Positions 26,801 through 34,710 of a DNA stretch of 64,000 nt are shown one piece after another. The notes beneath the pieces were generated by a model. The model did no database searches, had not been told where the DNA came from, and worked only from the letters and a program-made list of their open reading frames with translations. Made by a program: the position numbers and the translations under genes. Each line of letters begins with the position of its first letter. Position 1 is the first letter of the stretch. The DNA comes from a virus: positions 1 to 64,000 of the IMG/VR virus record IMGVR_UViG_3300022514_000030. One strand, 5' to 3'.

Positions 26801-29800
26801 CTGAACTGGACGGCAACACTCGTGGATGGCACTGAAAACGTGGCTTGTGCGTATGATAAAGGTCTCATCCATACCACTTTGCCGTCGGGTGACAGGTAAC
26901 ACCCGGAGCTTTTTTGTACGGTATCCGATTTTGCATCCACCTTTTCGCTTACCGTCCAGTCTATATACCCTTTTACGTGGAACGCATGCGGTGGAGAGAC
27001 CGATACAGATGAGTCGACGCCCTGCGGGTTTGACTGGGAAGCTGTTCTGTCAAGCTCGGCTATGCTGAACTCGCTAGTGGATAGGGGGACGGTCGATACG
27101 GTAACCTGCCCGCTTTTCGCTACGACCATATCGCCGTGTACCTCAGCGTATACATTACTGCCGCTCTTTATCACTACTTCATAGCCCTGTATGGTGTAAT
27201 AATCGGCTGTCAGGAAGTCCTGCGGCAGCTCCGTGCCGCCCTGTGCGATGTAGTCGGCTATTATTTGGTCCACTGTCTTCGCATCTGCGGGCTGGTATTC
27301 AAAGCCACCTTTTGCAGTGCCGATCAGGCTGGGTATCGTACCCGTCTTGATTACGCTCCGCCTTATATCCTCTACAACGGCTATAAGATTGGAGCCCCAA
27401 TCGCTGTTTGTTATGTTAAGCGTTATACCGCCCGTCTCCTGAGCTATCTGGGAATACGGATTACAGTCATTCGGGTTTATTATGCCGGTGAGTATCACAC
27501 CGCTGGCCTTCAGGCTGCTTATCAATGCCGGGATGTCGTAACTGCCCATATCCCGCGCGCCTTCGTCGCTGACCAGCACAAAATACTTGACCGCCCCGTC
27601 CCTGAACTGGTAGTTGGTCAGCGCAAAGTTAATGGCATTAATCCCGTTTTCCTCGCCACTAGTCACCGACACAGTGCTCTGGACCATTGCCTGGAAGCTA
27701 GCGCTGTCGGTTGCCCAGTCCTTGCCATTGTACAGTACTTTCTTTGCATCGGCCAGGTACTTGACGACGCCGAGTCTGTAGTCTATATTCTTCTGGGTTA
27801 GCGTGTCCGTAAATAGCTGGGCATTGCTGGCTATGTTCGCCACGTCGTCGTCCATAGACCCGCTGACATCAATGATCCAGATGATGTCGGCCGGCGCTAT
27901 CACGCTGGAGTCCTGATACGTTACCTTGAGGTCGTACGTGAACTGCTGGTCGACAAACTCGGCATATCTTACAGAGCCATTGACCTTCCATCTGGCCGGT
28001 ATGGGCTCGTACACTTCCGCAGAGACGCTTACATCCACATCGGCACCTGGCTGCAGCTTCAGGTCGAGCGAGTATGCCCCGTAGTCGCGCTCGGCCATCT
28101 CTATCCCTCTGGCGCCAAACCTTACGGCGCATTTGGCACTCCCGGGAACTTCTTTTACCTCTTCGACCCTTTTGACAGCCCTCGTTATTACTACTGCCTC
28201 AGGCTGAGCAGGCTTTATGAAGGTTTCAAGGTCGGTGCCGTCGCCTATACCGCTTGAGAAGCCAGGTATAAACCTCGGGGTATCTTCCGTGTAGACGTTG
28301 CATTCTATCTCGGAGAACTCGTCGCTCAAGGTCACTGACGCCATAACCGGCGCGCTCTTGTATCCGCGCCTGTCTATGGCAACCAGGATGCGCGTATAGG
28401 TCTTGCCTGGCTCAAGGTTGTACTCTATATAGTCCCTGCTGTCAGCCGACAGCCGTGCTATTTCCGTCCCGGCGGTGTCGTACAGAATGAAGCCGCTGAC
28501 CGTACCGTAATGATCCCAGGTCCACCGCACTACTCTTGGCGAGAGTGCCGTTCCTTCAAACAGAACGGGGATCTCGATGTTTACCAGTCCAGCGGCGCCA
28601 AAAGTCTCCGCACTTGCGTATACCACCGGGCTGGCCGTGCCTTTTCGCATCGCTCTGATACCGCGCGTGTAAAGCGTCCCGGGCAGTAAGCCTTCTTCAA
28701 TATAGCTGGTAACACCTTGAGGCAGGATTGCAATGACGTTGCCCTGCTCGTCTATTAGCTCGTAACTGTCAGCCAGCCCGACAGAAGACCATACCCACTT
28801 GATACTGCTTATGTTCAACGCCTGGCCTTCAAATGACGAGGGCGGATAAGGCGTCTGTATAGGCACAAACACACTTGCCTCAACCGGTTGGGACTCGCCC
28901 ACGTTGTTTGCAGCGGTCAGCCTGCGTGTGACCGTTATACCGTCGTCAGTTATGGGCTCGGTGTAGAGTGTCGTGTTTGCAGGCAGTGCGGCTATCCTGA
29001 CGCCGGAGGCGTTATACACGAAATACGAGGTCTCAATCGCGCTTACGTCATTCCAGGTCCACTCTATGTAGCCGTTTTTGACCGTGCCTTTGAAGTTGGT
29101 CGGCACTTCCGGCGGGCGCGGTGTGCTCTTTAAGTATGCCCATACATAGCAGTTACCGGTAGTGGTGTAGACTACCGGTTCGCTCAGCTTAAAGTACGGC
29201 TGTACAAAGATGTCCGCTGCTCTTACGGTGTAAGCGTAGACGATGAATTCATCCTGGGCCGCACCGAGCGCTGCAGCTCTTTGGTCCACGTACGGCTTCA
29301 TCATGTTATAGACAGTGGTTGAGCTCACGGGCTGGCTGTTTGCAAGGCCCGTGGCTGACGTGTCGAGCGTACCGGTAAACGAAGCCTCAACATCCGTCTG
29401 CAGCACGGCTTCTCTGTATACTCCGGCAAACCTTACGCCGCTGCCCTTGATCGTGGCAACACCGTACGAGCCGTTCAGTATAGGCGTGTCAGTATCGGTA
29501 TAGTCAAATACCACACTGCCATTTGCCTCTATCCTTATCCTGTTTGATACAAGCGTGACTTTGATAAGGACGAAATCGCCGCTCCTTACAGGCACGTTGG
29601 TCTCAGCAAGCACCCGCGGAGTGTTGTTCGTCACCTTTATAAGCCTGGTGTTTTGCTGCCAGCCGAGCGCGCCGTCATCCAGCAGGAAACAGTAGTAATT
29701 GGATGCATCAGCCACGCGAAACGCTATACCAACAGCACCTGACTTGAGCTGCGGTATTATAACGGGAACGGTGACTGAATAGTCCATCAGCTCGACAGCA

Positions 29801-29991
29801 GTGGTGTCGTAAAGCCCGCCGAGCGCTTCGGAGCCGTCACTGCAGCTCAACCAGCCGTTGCTGTCGACGATAAAAGACGGCTGGCCCTGTCCAAACCGTC
29901 TCCAGTAAAGCAGGATGCCAGACGGCAGCCCGAGTGCGTCCTTCATCCTATAGCATTTTGCGGTAACGGTATATGTAAACGAATAGCTCAT
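23884..29991 (-). CDS. Giant fibre/adhesin with LamG-like, FN3, von Willebrand A and Ig-like domains
   Basis: 2035 residues. In order: an N-terminal jelly-roll/LamG-like domain (about 1-200); FN3-type domains (about 285-570, e.g. IEWTWNDVSAIETSYFVYNA and IKWVWSSVGLADSYELID); a von Willebrand factor A domain (about 700-885) with MIDAS motif DVSGS at 708-712 and later YFVLVSDEGARD; a long beta-rich central part; and C-terminal invasin-type Ig repeats (about 1840-2000, KVRVLKNGLPVSGARVVVTS). vWA domains bind protein partners through a divalent cation and are rare in tail fibres. The start overlaps the upstream stop (ATGA). Probably the main adhesion fibre. Confidence 0.78.
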   Translation of the reverse strand: MSYSFTYTVTAKCYRMKDALGLPSGILLYWRRFGQGQPSFIVDSNGWLSCSDGSEALGGLYDTTAVELMDYSVTVPVIIPQLKSGAVGIAFRVADASNYYCFLLDDGALGWQQNTRLIKVTNNTPRVLAETNVPVRSGDFVLIKVTLVSNRIRIEANGSVVFDYTDTDTPILNGSYGVATIKGSGVRFAGVYREAVLQTDVEASFTGTLDTSATGLANSQPVSSTTVYNMMKPYVDQRAAALGAAQDEFIVYAYTVRAADIFVQPYFKLSEPVVYTTTGNCYVWAYLKSTPRPPEVPTNFKGTVKNGYIEWTWNDVSAIETSYFVYNASGVRIAALPANTTLYTEPITDDGITVTRRLTAANNVGESQPVEASVFVPIQTPYPPSSFEGQALNISSIKWVWSSVGLADSYELIDEQGNVIAILPQGVTSYIEEGLLPGTLYTRGIRAMRKGTASPVVYASAETFGAAGLVNIEIPVLFEGTALSPRVVRWTWDHYGTVSGFILYDTAGTEIARLSADSRDYIEYNLEPGKTYTRILVAIDRRGYKSAPVMASVTLSDEFSEIECNVYTEDTPRFIPGFSSGIGDGTDLETFIKPAQPEAVVITRAVKRVEEVKEVPGSAKCAVRFGARGIEMAERDYGAYSLDLKLQPGADVDVSVSAEVYEPIPARWKVNGSVRYAEFVDQQFTYDLKVTYQDSSVIAPADIIWIIDVSGSMDDDVANIASNAQLFTDTLTQKNIDYRLGVVKYLADAKKVLYNGKDWATDSASFQAMVQSTVSVTSGEENGINAINFALTNYQFRDGAVKYFVLVSDEGARDMGSYDIPALISSLKASGVILTGIINPNDCNPYSQIAQETGGITLNITNSDWGSNLIAVVEDIRRSVIKTGTIPSLIGTAKGGFEYQPADAKTVDQIIADYIAQGGTELPQDFLTADYYTIQGYEVVIKSGSNVYAEVHGDMVVAKSGQVTVSTVPLSTSEFSIAELDRTASQSNPQGVDSSVSVSPPHAFHVKGYIDWTVSEKVDAKSDTVQKSSGCYLSPDGKVVWMRPLSYAQATFSVPSTSVAVQFRGSDHNDGFAVIYVDDVKVGEFYTKDTGDNFVLIWGLSSTVHTVRVESVYGDVHLDFFAGLNNVTPAAVSKLEALVSPNSYHLFEQVEVVSLDERSAVYAVNCGVSPIYAYPLVPFTTTTTWHFDDTVYKRDGLKVIADTAQLQPLGRDGNVYTGSDVTWKLTVNSITEGATVRWLNSASDTASTGDRVVASYEAELVKSFQGWASRAYPTSIGARAAFPDIDRYSKFVIVAELNGDPNVYAELSPAGIEIWSGSMAEFAAADGYVTVLAESYAVPRKRTWRGPYKVIDICGTAELPVDLVLPDSAQVSEYFFEVDNPAVDARFKNSGGSTTTDKDDVLVLSYDKTVVVKSYTELYGPPAVQKVKLPSAEEPIKLIGFKPNWEADSYACLPLGAGIEIRVNRVADIPGTPFVAIDATAVVDAPEAHKWIPTSKNGFYYVNGEERFLYGRSDVSGSESGVPLIPVYAEVRAVISTGEAAEERSMAFCGTVPADGEWHRLLDDICLDAFIKYGLISSDETERISEFAVGRVYPEGVALVRCSSGGTGYIEACIVRGIVSRNTAFLGDNMTAVVYPTPQGLAPVTAMLQDGTPLKYVRFKNGDDYFSLDCVETIRGFGEQYVYLAYPDIDPDTVSIRFKPDRSERWFSISRFRLCANMLILPVRVLKYDIVEVSYRVMDSFTIDPTAPEGGATIKVHSKKAKPGDPVIVHYETSHDGLHAWDEVSLNPLDLYISKGFLKIKRTDVELGAKRLVINIAPSAVTPGRDREAYIHIHACYADGSPAAGTTIDITTRNGVSTVTTDLGGNASLYLPLWEIEGGISVSCDTGTVNINIPVTDAAPTAVCIAEVDSDKLEPGWSTNVKVRVLKNGLPVSGARVVVTSDCGTIEQPFGVTNPYGEFVTKYTASNTQNVRDIIRATSPDNLFEEAVAAVFIGGDAPISGIVNNRIQDLSDSLTIDDCARYTIDTLATTPPELL

Positions 29992-31058
29992 GCTTCAACA
30001 GACCTCCAGAAGCCATGCGTTGCTGCGTCGTATATGTTCTCGAGCAGGGAATACGCCCCTGCATCCCAGAACGCATCGCCCCATATAAAGTGTCCCCACT
30101 TGACCGGGACGGCGCGGTCTATCTCTTCCTTCAGCCGCACCGCATTTTCGGATGGCGTACCATCCTTCTTGTAAAGCAGTGCGACAACTTCGGGATCGTC
30201 ATTGGTTGATAAGTCCTGCAGTTTAACACCGTAAGCGTATAAAACGTGCCTTTGTTGGCCAGCGTACTCCTCTCTGCCGAGCAGGCATACTTGACCGTTG
30301 TCTCCAACTATGAAGTCGCCTTCCTCAACCGGCTCATAGTCCACCATTATCGTTTCCGGGAGCACGTACCTGTGCGGGATGATAAAGTCAGTCCCGCCAT
30401 CATGCCATGTAGCTTCGGTATACAGTCCCAGTTCCTTCGCAATGCCTCTTAACAGCCCGCGTTTCGAGGCGTCATGACTTAGCCGCGATGCTGCATACAA
30501 CCTCAGTCTGTACGAATGATTGTCTTCACCGGGAAGCCTGGGGGTGGAAAGGAGAATGCCGAGCTCGTCAAGCGTGTTCCACAGCTGCTGCTTGGAAAGC
30601 GTGATGTCTACCGAGGCAATCTGGCGTCCGTCAGCATTGGTTATAAGCACGGTCAGCTTGTTGTCATATGGCGCCATCGTGTAGACCGCCCTGTCTGCGC
30701 GATCCACGTATGCAATATCGTGCGTGTATAGGTGTGGTGTACTAAGCTCCGGTACGCTGGACACGAGGAAGGTCCATATATCGTCCACGACCCTTAAAAC
30801 TCTGCCCTGGCCGTGCAGAGTAAACTTAAAGTCGGGCTCAAAGCACACGGCTGGCAGTCGGCCCATATAACACACGTACGGCTGGTTATCCGGAGCGGTC
30901 TTTAGGTACTTTGACAGCGCAGCGTATTCAGCAGTGGATTCATACTCGTCCAGTATGCTGCCGAACACGTCTATCAACTGCCAGCCGGCACTGTTTTTGT
31001 CATACCTCATCCTAAACCATGACGGAAGCTTGGCGCGTATCTTGTCAGCTGTGGACAT
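29988..31058 (-). CDS. gpI-like tail/baseplate protein
   Basis: 356 residues. The N-terminal segment KLPSWFRMRYDKNSAGWQLI...GSILDEYESTAEYAALS and the central HSYRLRLYAASRLSHDASKR...GLLRGIAKELGL pattern fit tail-protein-I/gpI-type baseplate proteins, which join fibres to the baseplate J wedge. The C-terminal part is mixed alpha/beta, ending with aromatic residues. ATG with AAGGAG about 9 nt upstream. It directly precedes the giant vWA fibre, which it may anchor. Family assignment moderate. Confidence 0.62.
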   Translation of the reverse strand: MSTADKIRAKLPSWFRMRYDKNSAGWQLIDVFGSILDEYESTAEYAALSKYLKTAPDNQPYVCYMGRLPAVCFEPDFKFTLHGQGRVLRVVDDIWTFLVSSVPELSTPHLYTHDIAYVDRADRAVYTMAPYDNKLTVLITNADGRQIASVDITLSKQQLWNTLDELGILLSTPRLPGEDNHSYRLRLYAASRLSHDASKRGLLRGIAKELGLYTEATWHDGGTDFIIPHRYVLPETIMVDYEPVEEGDFIVGDNGQVCLLGREEYAGQQRHVLYAYGVKLQDLSTNDDPEVVALLYKKDGTPSENAVRLKEEIDRAVPVKWGHFIWGDAFWDAGAYSLLENIYDAATHGFWRSVEA

Positions 31059-31091
31059 ACCGGCAATTCTCCTTTCCTGAAGCGTGTTTGA

Positions 31092-31445
31092 TTATGGACG
31101 GAAGACCTGGCCTATTGCTTCATGCACATTGCTTGCGATCTCCCTGCCGTAATCTTTAATTGCCGAACCAATGTTGCGCTTAGCCAGAGCGGCTGCATCG
31201 CTCAACAACATTCGCTTTACCTGTCCTCCAGGTTGCGGTACGTTAATTACTGTAAAGCCATTAACCCTCCTAGGATCCGCAAACTTCCATGCGCCGCCTA
31301 TTGCAGCGCCAGCACCAGCACCCAATACAGCGCCTGTGACAAAACCGCCAAACCTGTGTCCCTCTCCAGCGGTTAAGGCGCCAATGGTACCGCCGGCTAT
31401 GCCGCCTATGATGGCGTTTGCGGCTATCACGTTTAGCCTGGCCAT
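31092..31445 (-). CDS. Glycine-zipper membrane protein (paralogue 1)
   Basis: 117 residues. Starts MARLNVIAAN, then a glycine-zipper hydrophobic region (AIIGGIAGGTIGALTAGEGH, FVTGAVLGAGAGAAIGGAW) of two spans separated by a short polar turn, then a polar C-terminal tail of about 60 residues. It is related to the next two genes: same MA.LN.I..N start, same GALTA.E/PGE.. turn, same second GG-rich span. Glycine zippers form tightly packed membrane oligomers or pores. First gene behind the promoter-like motif at 31491. In a tail region, possible roles are DNA-entry pore, holin or fibre-anchored membrane insertion. Confidence 0.7.
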   Translation of the reverse strand: MARLNVIAANAIIGGIAGGTIGALTAGEGHRFGGFVTGAVLGAGAGAAIGGAWKFADPRRVNGFTVINVPQPGGQVKRMLLSDAAALAKRNIGSAIKDYGREIASNVHEAIGQVFRP

Positions 31446-31490
31446 CTCCTTACCCCCTTTGCTGTGCTAAGGCATAAGCCCCTTCTCTTA

Positions 31491-31503
31491 TCGTATATTA
31501 CCT
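31491..31503 (-). promoter_or_regulatory. Putative late promoter of the 31445-9888 unit
   Basis: On the - strand AGGTAATATACGA lies right behind the terminator hairpin at 31519-31539 and about 45 nt before the gene at 31445. It shares the core GGTA(G/A)TATA(A/C) with motifs at 39979 and 48040 that sit in the same position relative to a terminator. No TTGACA is found at -35. This is the weakest of the three matches. Function is inference from the repeated arrangement. Confidence 0.45.
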
Positions 31504-31540
31504 GTTAAAGCACAAACAGGAGAGCCGTTGCGACTCTCCC
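31504..31540 (-). terminator. Rho-independent terminator behind the glycine-zipper pair
   Basis: Read on the - strand, a 9-bp stem GGAGAGTCG / CGGCTCTCC (31531-31539 with 31519-31527, one G-T pair) closes a 3-nt CAA loop and is followed by TGTTTGTGCTTT. It lies about 95 nt after the gene at 31636. The remaining 31541-31635 has no gene I can support. Confidence 0.75.
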
Positions 31541-31635
31541 GTCTGCGCTGCACCTGTTTAATCCTACCAATGTTGAGTTTATATCATTCCCGCCTGCTTT
31601 GCCTGATTCAACACATTAGGGTTTATGGTTACCTT

Positions 31636-31881
31636 TCAAAGCGGTGTCGTGCCAATAACCTTGTTTGCTGCGCTTCCACGGCCTGCCAGCACGCTCTTGC
31701 CTACACCGTACAGGTATCCACCTATGCCGCCCATGATTGCGCCAGCCATTGCACCGCCTGCAAAGCCGCTGAGCCTTTCGCCGGGCTGTGCCGTCAGCGC
31801 GCCTATCGTGCCAAGCGTCACGCCACCAATCAAAGCACCAAGCACGGTCTTGTTAGCGGCTATCTTGTTGAGTGCTGCCAT
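31636..31881 (-). CDS. Glycine-zipper membrane protein (paralogue 2)
   Basis: 81 residues from ATG 31881, which has GGGAGGG about 7 nt upstream; a longer reading from 31986 lacks a site and runs into the previous gene. Starts MAALNKIAAN, with spans LGALIGGVTLGTIGALTA and FAGGAMAGAIMGGIGGYLYG separated by QPGERLSG. The GxxxG spacing is strong in both. Clearly a paralogue of the gene at 31092 but lacking its long polar tail. Last gene of its unit, followed by the hairpin at 31519-31539. Confidence 0.72.
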   Translation of the reverse strand: MAALNKIAANKTVLGALIGGVTLGTIGALTAQPGERLSGFAGGAMAGAIMGGIGGYLYGVGKSVLAGRGSAANKVIGTTPL

Positions 31882-31907
31882 TAGCGTACCCTCCCGGTGG
31901 GAGCGCC

Positions 31908-32111
31908 TTAAGCCGCGTTGTGGAGGAAAACCAGGAACGGCCCGACCATCGCACCACCAACAGCGCCGTACCCGAAGTACTTCCACCGATTTTCCGGCTC
32001 GTCGCCGATTTCTGCACCAATCAAGCCTATTGTGCCATATATAGCACTGCCTGCTAGCGCGCTTAACAGGTATTTGTATGTGTTGGACGATATACTATTG
32101 AGCGATGCCAC
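31908..32111 (-). CDS. Glycine-zipper membrane protein (paralogue 3)
   Basis: 67 residues from GTG 32111 with GAGG about 8 nt upstream. Starts MASLNSISSN, then LLSALAGSAIYGTIGLIGAE, a polar turn with EPENRW, and FGYGAVGGAMVGPFLVFL. It has the same two-span plan and the same N-terminal signature as the two genes after it, with the weakest zipper. It follows the tail-fibre gene at 32128 by 16 nt. The three copies have different tail lengths (about 5, 20 and 60 residues), suggesting divergence rather than recent duplication. Confidence 0.7.
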   Translation of the reverse strand: MASLNSISSNTYKYLLSALAGSAIYGTIGLIGAEIGDEPENRWKYFGYGAVGGAMVGPFLVFLHNAA

Positions 32112-32127
32112 CCGGCGCTCCTCTCTC

Positions 32128-34188
32128 CTATGCTACGCAGTATGATACAAGTATCACGGAACCCGGCCCCGGCGCCACGTTGAACGTTATGGTCCGGCCG
32201 CTCATTGTGTAGTCATTGTCAGCACCTTTGTTCATGAGCAGGCCGTTCACGAACACTTCCTCGCTGTCCTCAACTATGTCTTCAGGCAGGGTGAATACAT
32301 TGTTTACGCCGTCTATAACCCCGTCCGGTTTCACTCTTACCCTCCTGTTTACACTGCTGCTACCGGTTGCTTTGAGGATTACCCTCTTGTTAGTACTATC
32401 TACCTCTACCTGCATGCCATCACCGATGACTATCTCCAGCACGTCGGTTTTATTGGCCGCCTGTATGACATAGTTTCCTATCTTGACAGCAGAGAACGCG
32501 TTCTGGTTGGGTTCAGCATAGGTTTGGACAGTATCGAGCTTGGCTTTGTCGATGGCAGACATCAGCCCTGCAGTCTGGGATGTTGCAAGTCCTGGGCGAC
32601 CCTGTATTTCTTCCCACTTGACGTTATCCCAGCCTATACTCCCGGGCGTGCTCCCCGCTTTCAATACCTTGCCGCCGTTTGTAGTGCCGGTAGCGGGAAC
32701 GTGCAGATATCCATCACCTGTCGGGTGCTCATACTGATAAGAACATACTTTGTGCGTTGGGTGAACGTACCTGTTTGCGCCAAACTCTATGCTGTCGAGC
32801 TTGGCTTTGTCCTGGGGCGACATAAAGCCCGCCATGCTCTGAGTAGCTGTTGCGTGAGCGTTTCCGTTTGTTCCGATGTGCTCTACAGGCGCAAATCTAC
32901 CCTGCGCCCACTCCCGGGTAGCGAGGGTCTCTAAGCTTTCCCCTATGCCCAGCTTGAACTTGTCGTCGGATTCGTCAAACAAGAGCTTGGCGTCTTCAAG
33001 CTGGCCGCGGTCGACAGCTATCCCCGCAGTGCCTGCCGTTACGCCTTGACCCTGCTCACCTTCGTTTAGTATAATGGTGTTGTCGGATGTTGTTACGGTT
33101 TCCGTGTTAACCTGGAATACGGTACCCTGGAATGTGGCGTCACCGTTGACAACGAGATTGCCTACTGTAGCAGTCCCGGTAATGTTTGCGTTGCCGGTAA
33201 CATTAACACCCGGCGCTGTGATGTTTATCTCTTTCTGTGATGCCAGGTTTATCTTTGCGTTAGGCCCGTCTGTGTGAATATCAATGTTTGCATCTGTATA
33301 CTCCGGGGTGTATATCTCTACATGCGCCTCGGAGCTTATTTTTGTCTCGCCGGCGCCGGTCGTCTTTATGTCTATCGTCTGGTTCGGCTCAGCCTGTACC
33401 TTTACCTTTGCCTCTTCAGTTCCGAGTATCGGCGTGGAGCCTATATACAGCGTGTTTGTGGACAGGTATGCCTCTTCGACGTATATTGCCTTGAACTTGG
33501 CTGATGGACTACCAATGTTCTGTACACCGTTTTGCGCTGGTAGGATGTCTCCGGTGACGGTCAGGTTACCCTGCACGCCCAGATCGCCTTCCATTGTGTC
33601 GCCGGCTTTGTTGAGCGGCGTGAAGTTCATCTGCGTCAGCTCGGCGATCTTGTTCTTCTCCTCGGTCGTCACAAACCTGTGCTGGTCGTCCTCTTCAATC
33701 ATCGATGCAGGATGTGTGGGCGGGTGAACGTATTTGTTAGCCCCGTATTCGACCGACGCAAGCTTTATCTTCTCTTCGTCTGTGAAGGTGTTTGTGTTGG
33801 GGTTTGCTTCGTAGAGCGCCTTGACCTCGGCCGGAGAAAGCAGACTGTCGCCGCTGTTGATGGTCACAAACCCCGCCCCGGCACCTTCAATCCTGAGGAT
33901 TACTTCGTCCCCCTTCTGCAGAGGCTCGTTAAACATGATTGTCGTGCTGTTTAGCTCGATGTAGCCGCCATCCTCGCCCGCTCTCTGCAGGACGCCGTTG
34001 ACGAACACTTTAAGCTGACCAGAGCCAGTGGTGAACGGCTTTTCAACTGTAATCATTCGCTGCCCGTCGACTGCTTTTACTATCTGCTGGAAGGGCTGCG
34101 ACATTCCCGTCAGCTGTTCGCCTAAGTGCTCATAATCAGGGGAACTTGCCTTGATCTGTTTTAGAGGAATCTTGCCTATCTTTGCCAT
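32128..34188 (-). CDS. Long tail fibre protein
   Basis: 686 residues. N-terminal: helical attachment segment, then LKVFVNGVLQRAGEDGGYIE...GDEVILRIE, a 'VFVNG' beta module. Middle: shaft repeats typical of trimeric fibres (QGNLTVTGDILPAQNGVQNI, INITAPGVNVTGNANITG, VVNGDATFQGTVFQVNTET) and twice the shaft element KLDSIEFGANRYVHPTH / KLASVEYGANKYVHPPTH. C-terminal: a second 'VFVNG' unit (FVNGLLMNKGADNDYTMSGR...VILVSYCVA). These are structural hallmarks of long phage fibres. GAGGT precedes the ATG by about 4 nt. Not recognisably enzymatic; lacks an intramolecular chaperone domain. Confidence 0.8.
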   Translation of the reverse strand: MAKIGKIPLKQIKASSPDYEHLGEQLTGMSQPFQQIVKAVDGQRMITVEKPFTTGSGQLKVFVNGVLQRAGEDGGYIELNSTTIMFNEPLQKGDEVILRIEGAGAGFVTINSGDSLLSPAEVKALYEANPNTNTFTDEEKIKLASVEYGANKYVHPPTHPASMIEEDDQHRFVTTEEKNKIAELTQMNFTPLNKAGDTMEGDLGVQGNLTVTGDILPAQNGVQNIGSPSAKFKAIYVEEAYLSTNTLYIGSTPILGTEEAKVKVQAEPNQTIDIKTTGAGETKISSEAHVEIYTPEYTDANIDIHTDGPNAKINLASQKEINITAPGVNVTGNANITGTATVGNLVVNGDATFQGTVFQVNTETVTTSDNTIILNEGEQGQGVTAGTAGIAVDRGQLEDAKLLFDESDDKFKLGIGESLETLATREWAQGRFAPVEHIGTNGNAHATATQSMAGFMSPQDKAKLDSIEFGANRYVHPTHKVCSYQYEHPTGDGYLHVPATGTTNGGKVLKAGSTPGSIGWDNVKWEEIQGRPGLATSQTAGLMSAIDKAKLDTVQTYAEPNQNAFSAVKIGNYVIQAANKTDVLEIVIGDGMQVEVDSTNKRVILKATGSSSVNRRVRVKPDGVIDGVNNVFTLPEDIVEDSEEVFVNGLLMNKGADNDYTMSGRTITFNVAPGPGSVILVSYCVA

Positions 34189-34262
34189 AGACCTCTGCGC
34201 GACGAACGCATGCCCTCCTTCTGTAGGATTTTAGGCAGTGGATAAACAAAGTCCACGTTATC

Positions 34263-34400
34263 TCAATTATTCTCCCCTGCCAGCACTTCTTGGACCACTT
34301 CCTTCAGGTTTAAGAGCTGGGGCACCTGTTCGATGGAATACTTTCCTTCCTTTATATACCTCACCCATAACCTTACAAGAGCGCTTTCTGGTGTGAACAT
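34263..34400 (-). CDS. XkdX-like small protein
   Basis: 45 residues. The sequence ALVRLWVRYIKEGKYSIEQV followed by PQLLNLKEVVQEVL matches the XkdX family found in PBSX and many other Bacillota phages, always next to tail-fibre genes; its precise function is unknown. The ATG overlaps the stop of the preceding gene (TAATG), indicating coupling. It lies between the small protein at 34400 and the long fibre at 32128, the usual XkdX context. Confidence 0.85.
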   Translation of the reverse strand: MFTPESALVRLWVRYIKEGKYSIEQVPQLLNLKEVVQEVLAGENN

Positions 34401-34687
34401 TATTGTACACCTCCAACTGCCATGGAAAGTTCAAGCAGCGCCCGCTCAAGCTGCTGAATCCTCTCTTCCAATGTGAGCGGCCTGTCGGCGTATTCATACC
34501 ACATTTCCTTGGTTGTAGGGTTAATGTATAGCACCGCCATTTTGCCGTCTACTTCTTGCGGTTCTGGTATTTCAGCAACTTCAATTCCCTGTTCGCGCAA
34601 CGCGGCGGGCAGTTGTTCAGGCATATAATGTATTAGAGTTACCCTGCCGCGATTTGTGTTTTCCTGTTCATAGAATACTAAAGGCAT
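34400..34687 (-). CDS. Small fibre-associated protein with C-terminal coiled coil
   Basis: About 95 residues from ATG 34687, with AAGGAGG 10 nt upstream. An earlier ATG at 34696 is too close to that box, and the longest reading enters the propeller gene. The N-terminal part is beta-rich (RVTLIHYMPEQLPAALREQG, KMAVLYINPTTKEMWYEYAD) and the end is a short coiled coil (LTLEERIQQLERALLELSMA). Genes of this size and shape commonly precede xkdX in Bacillota phages and may act in fibre assembly. The role is inference from context. Confidence 0.72.
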   Translation of the reverse strand: MPLVFYEQENTNRGRVTLIHYMPEQLPAALREQGIEVAEIPEPQEVDGKMAVLYINPTTKEMWYEYADRPLTLEERIQQLERALLELSMAVGGVQ

Positions 34688-34710
34688 ATATATCATACCT
34701 CCTTGTTGAG

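Noticed and set aside
34239-34257. Terminator hairpin GTGGA/TCCAC between the xkdX-like and long fibre genes
   Set aside because: Only five base pairs, and no T-tract; the two genes are probably on one message.
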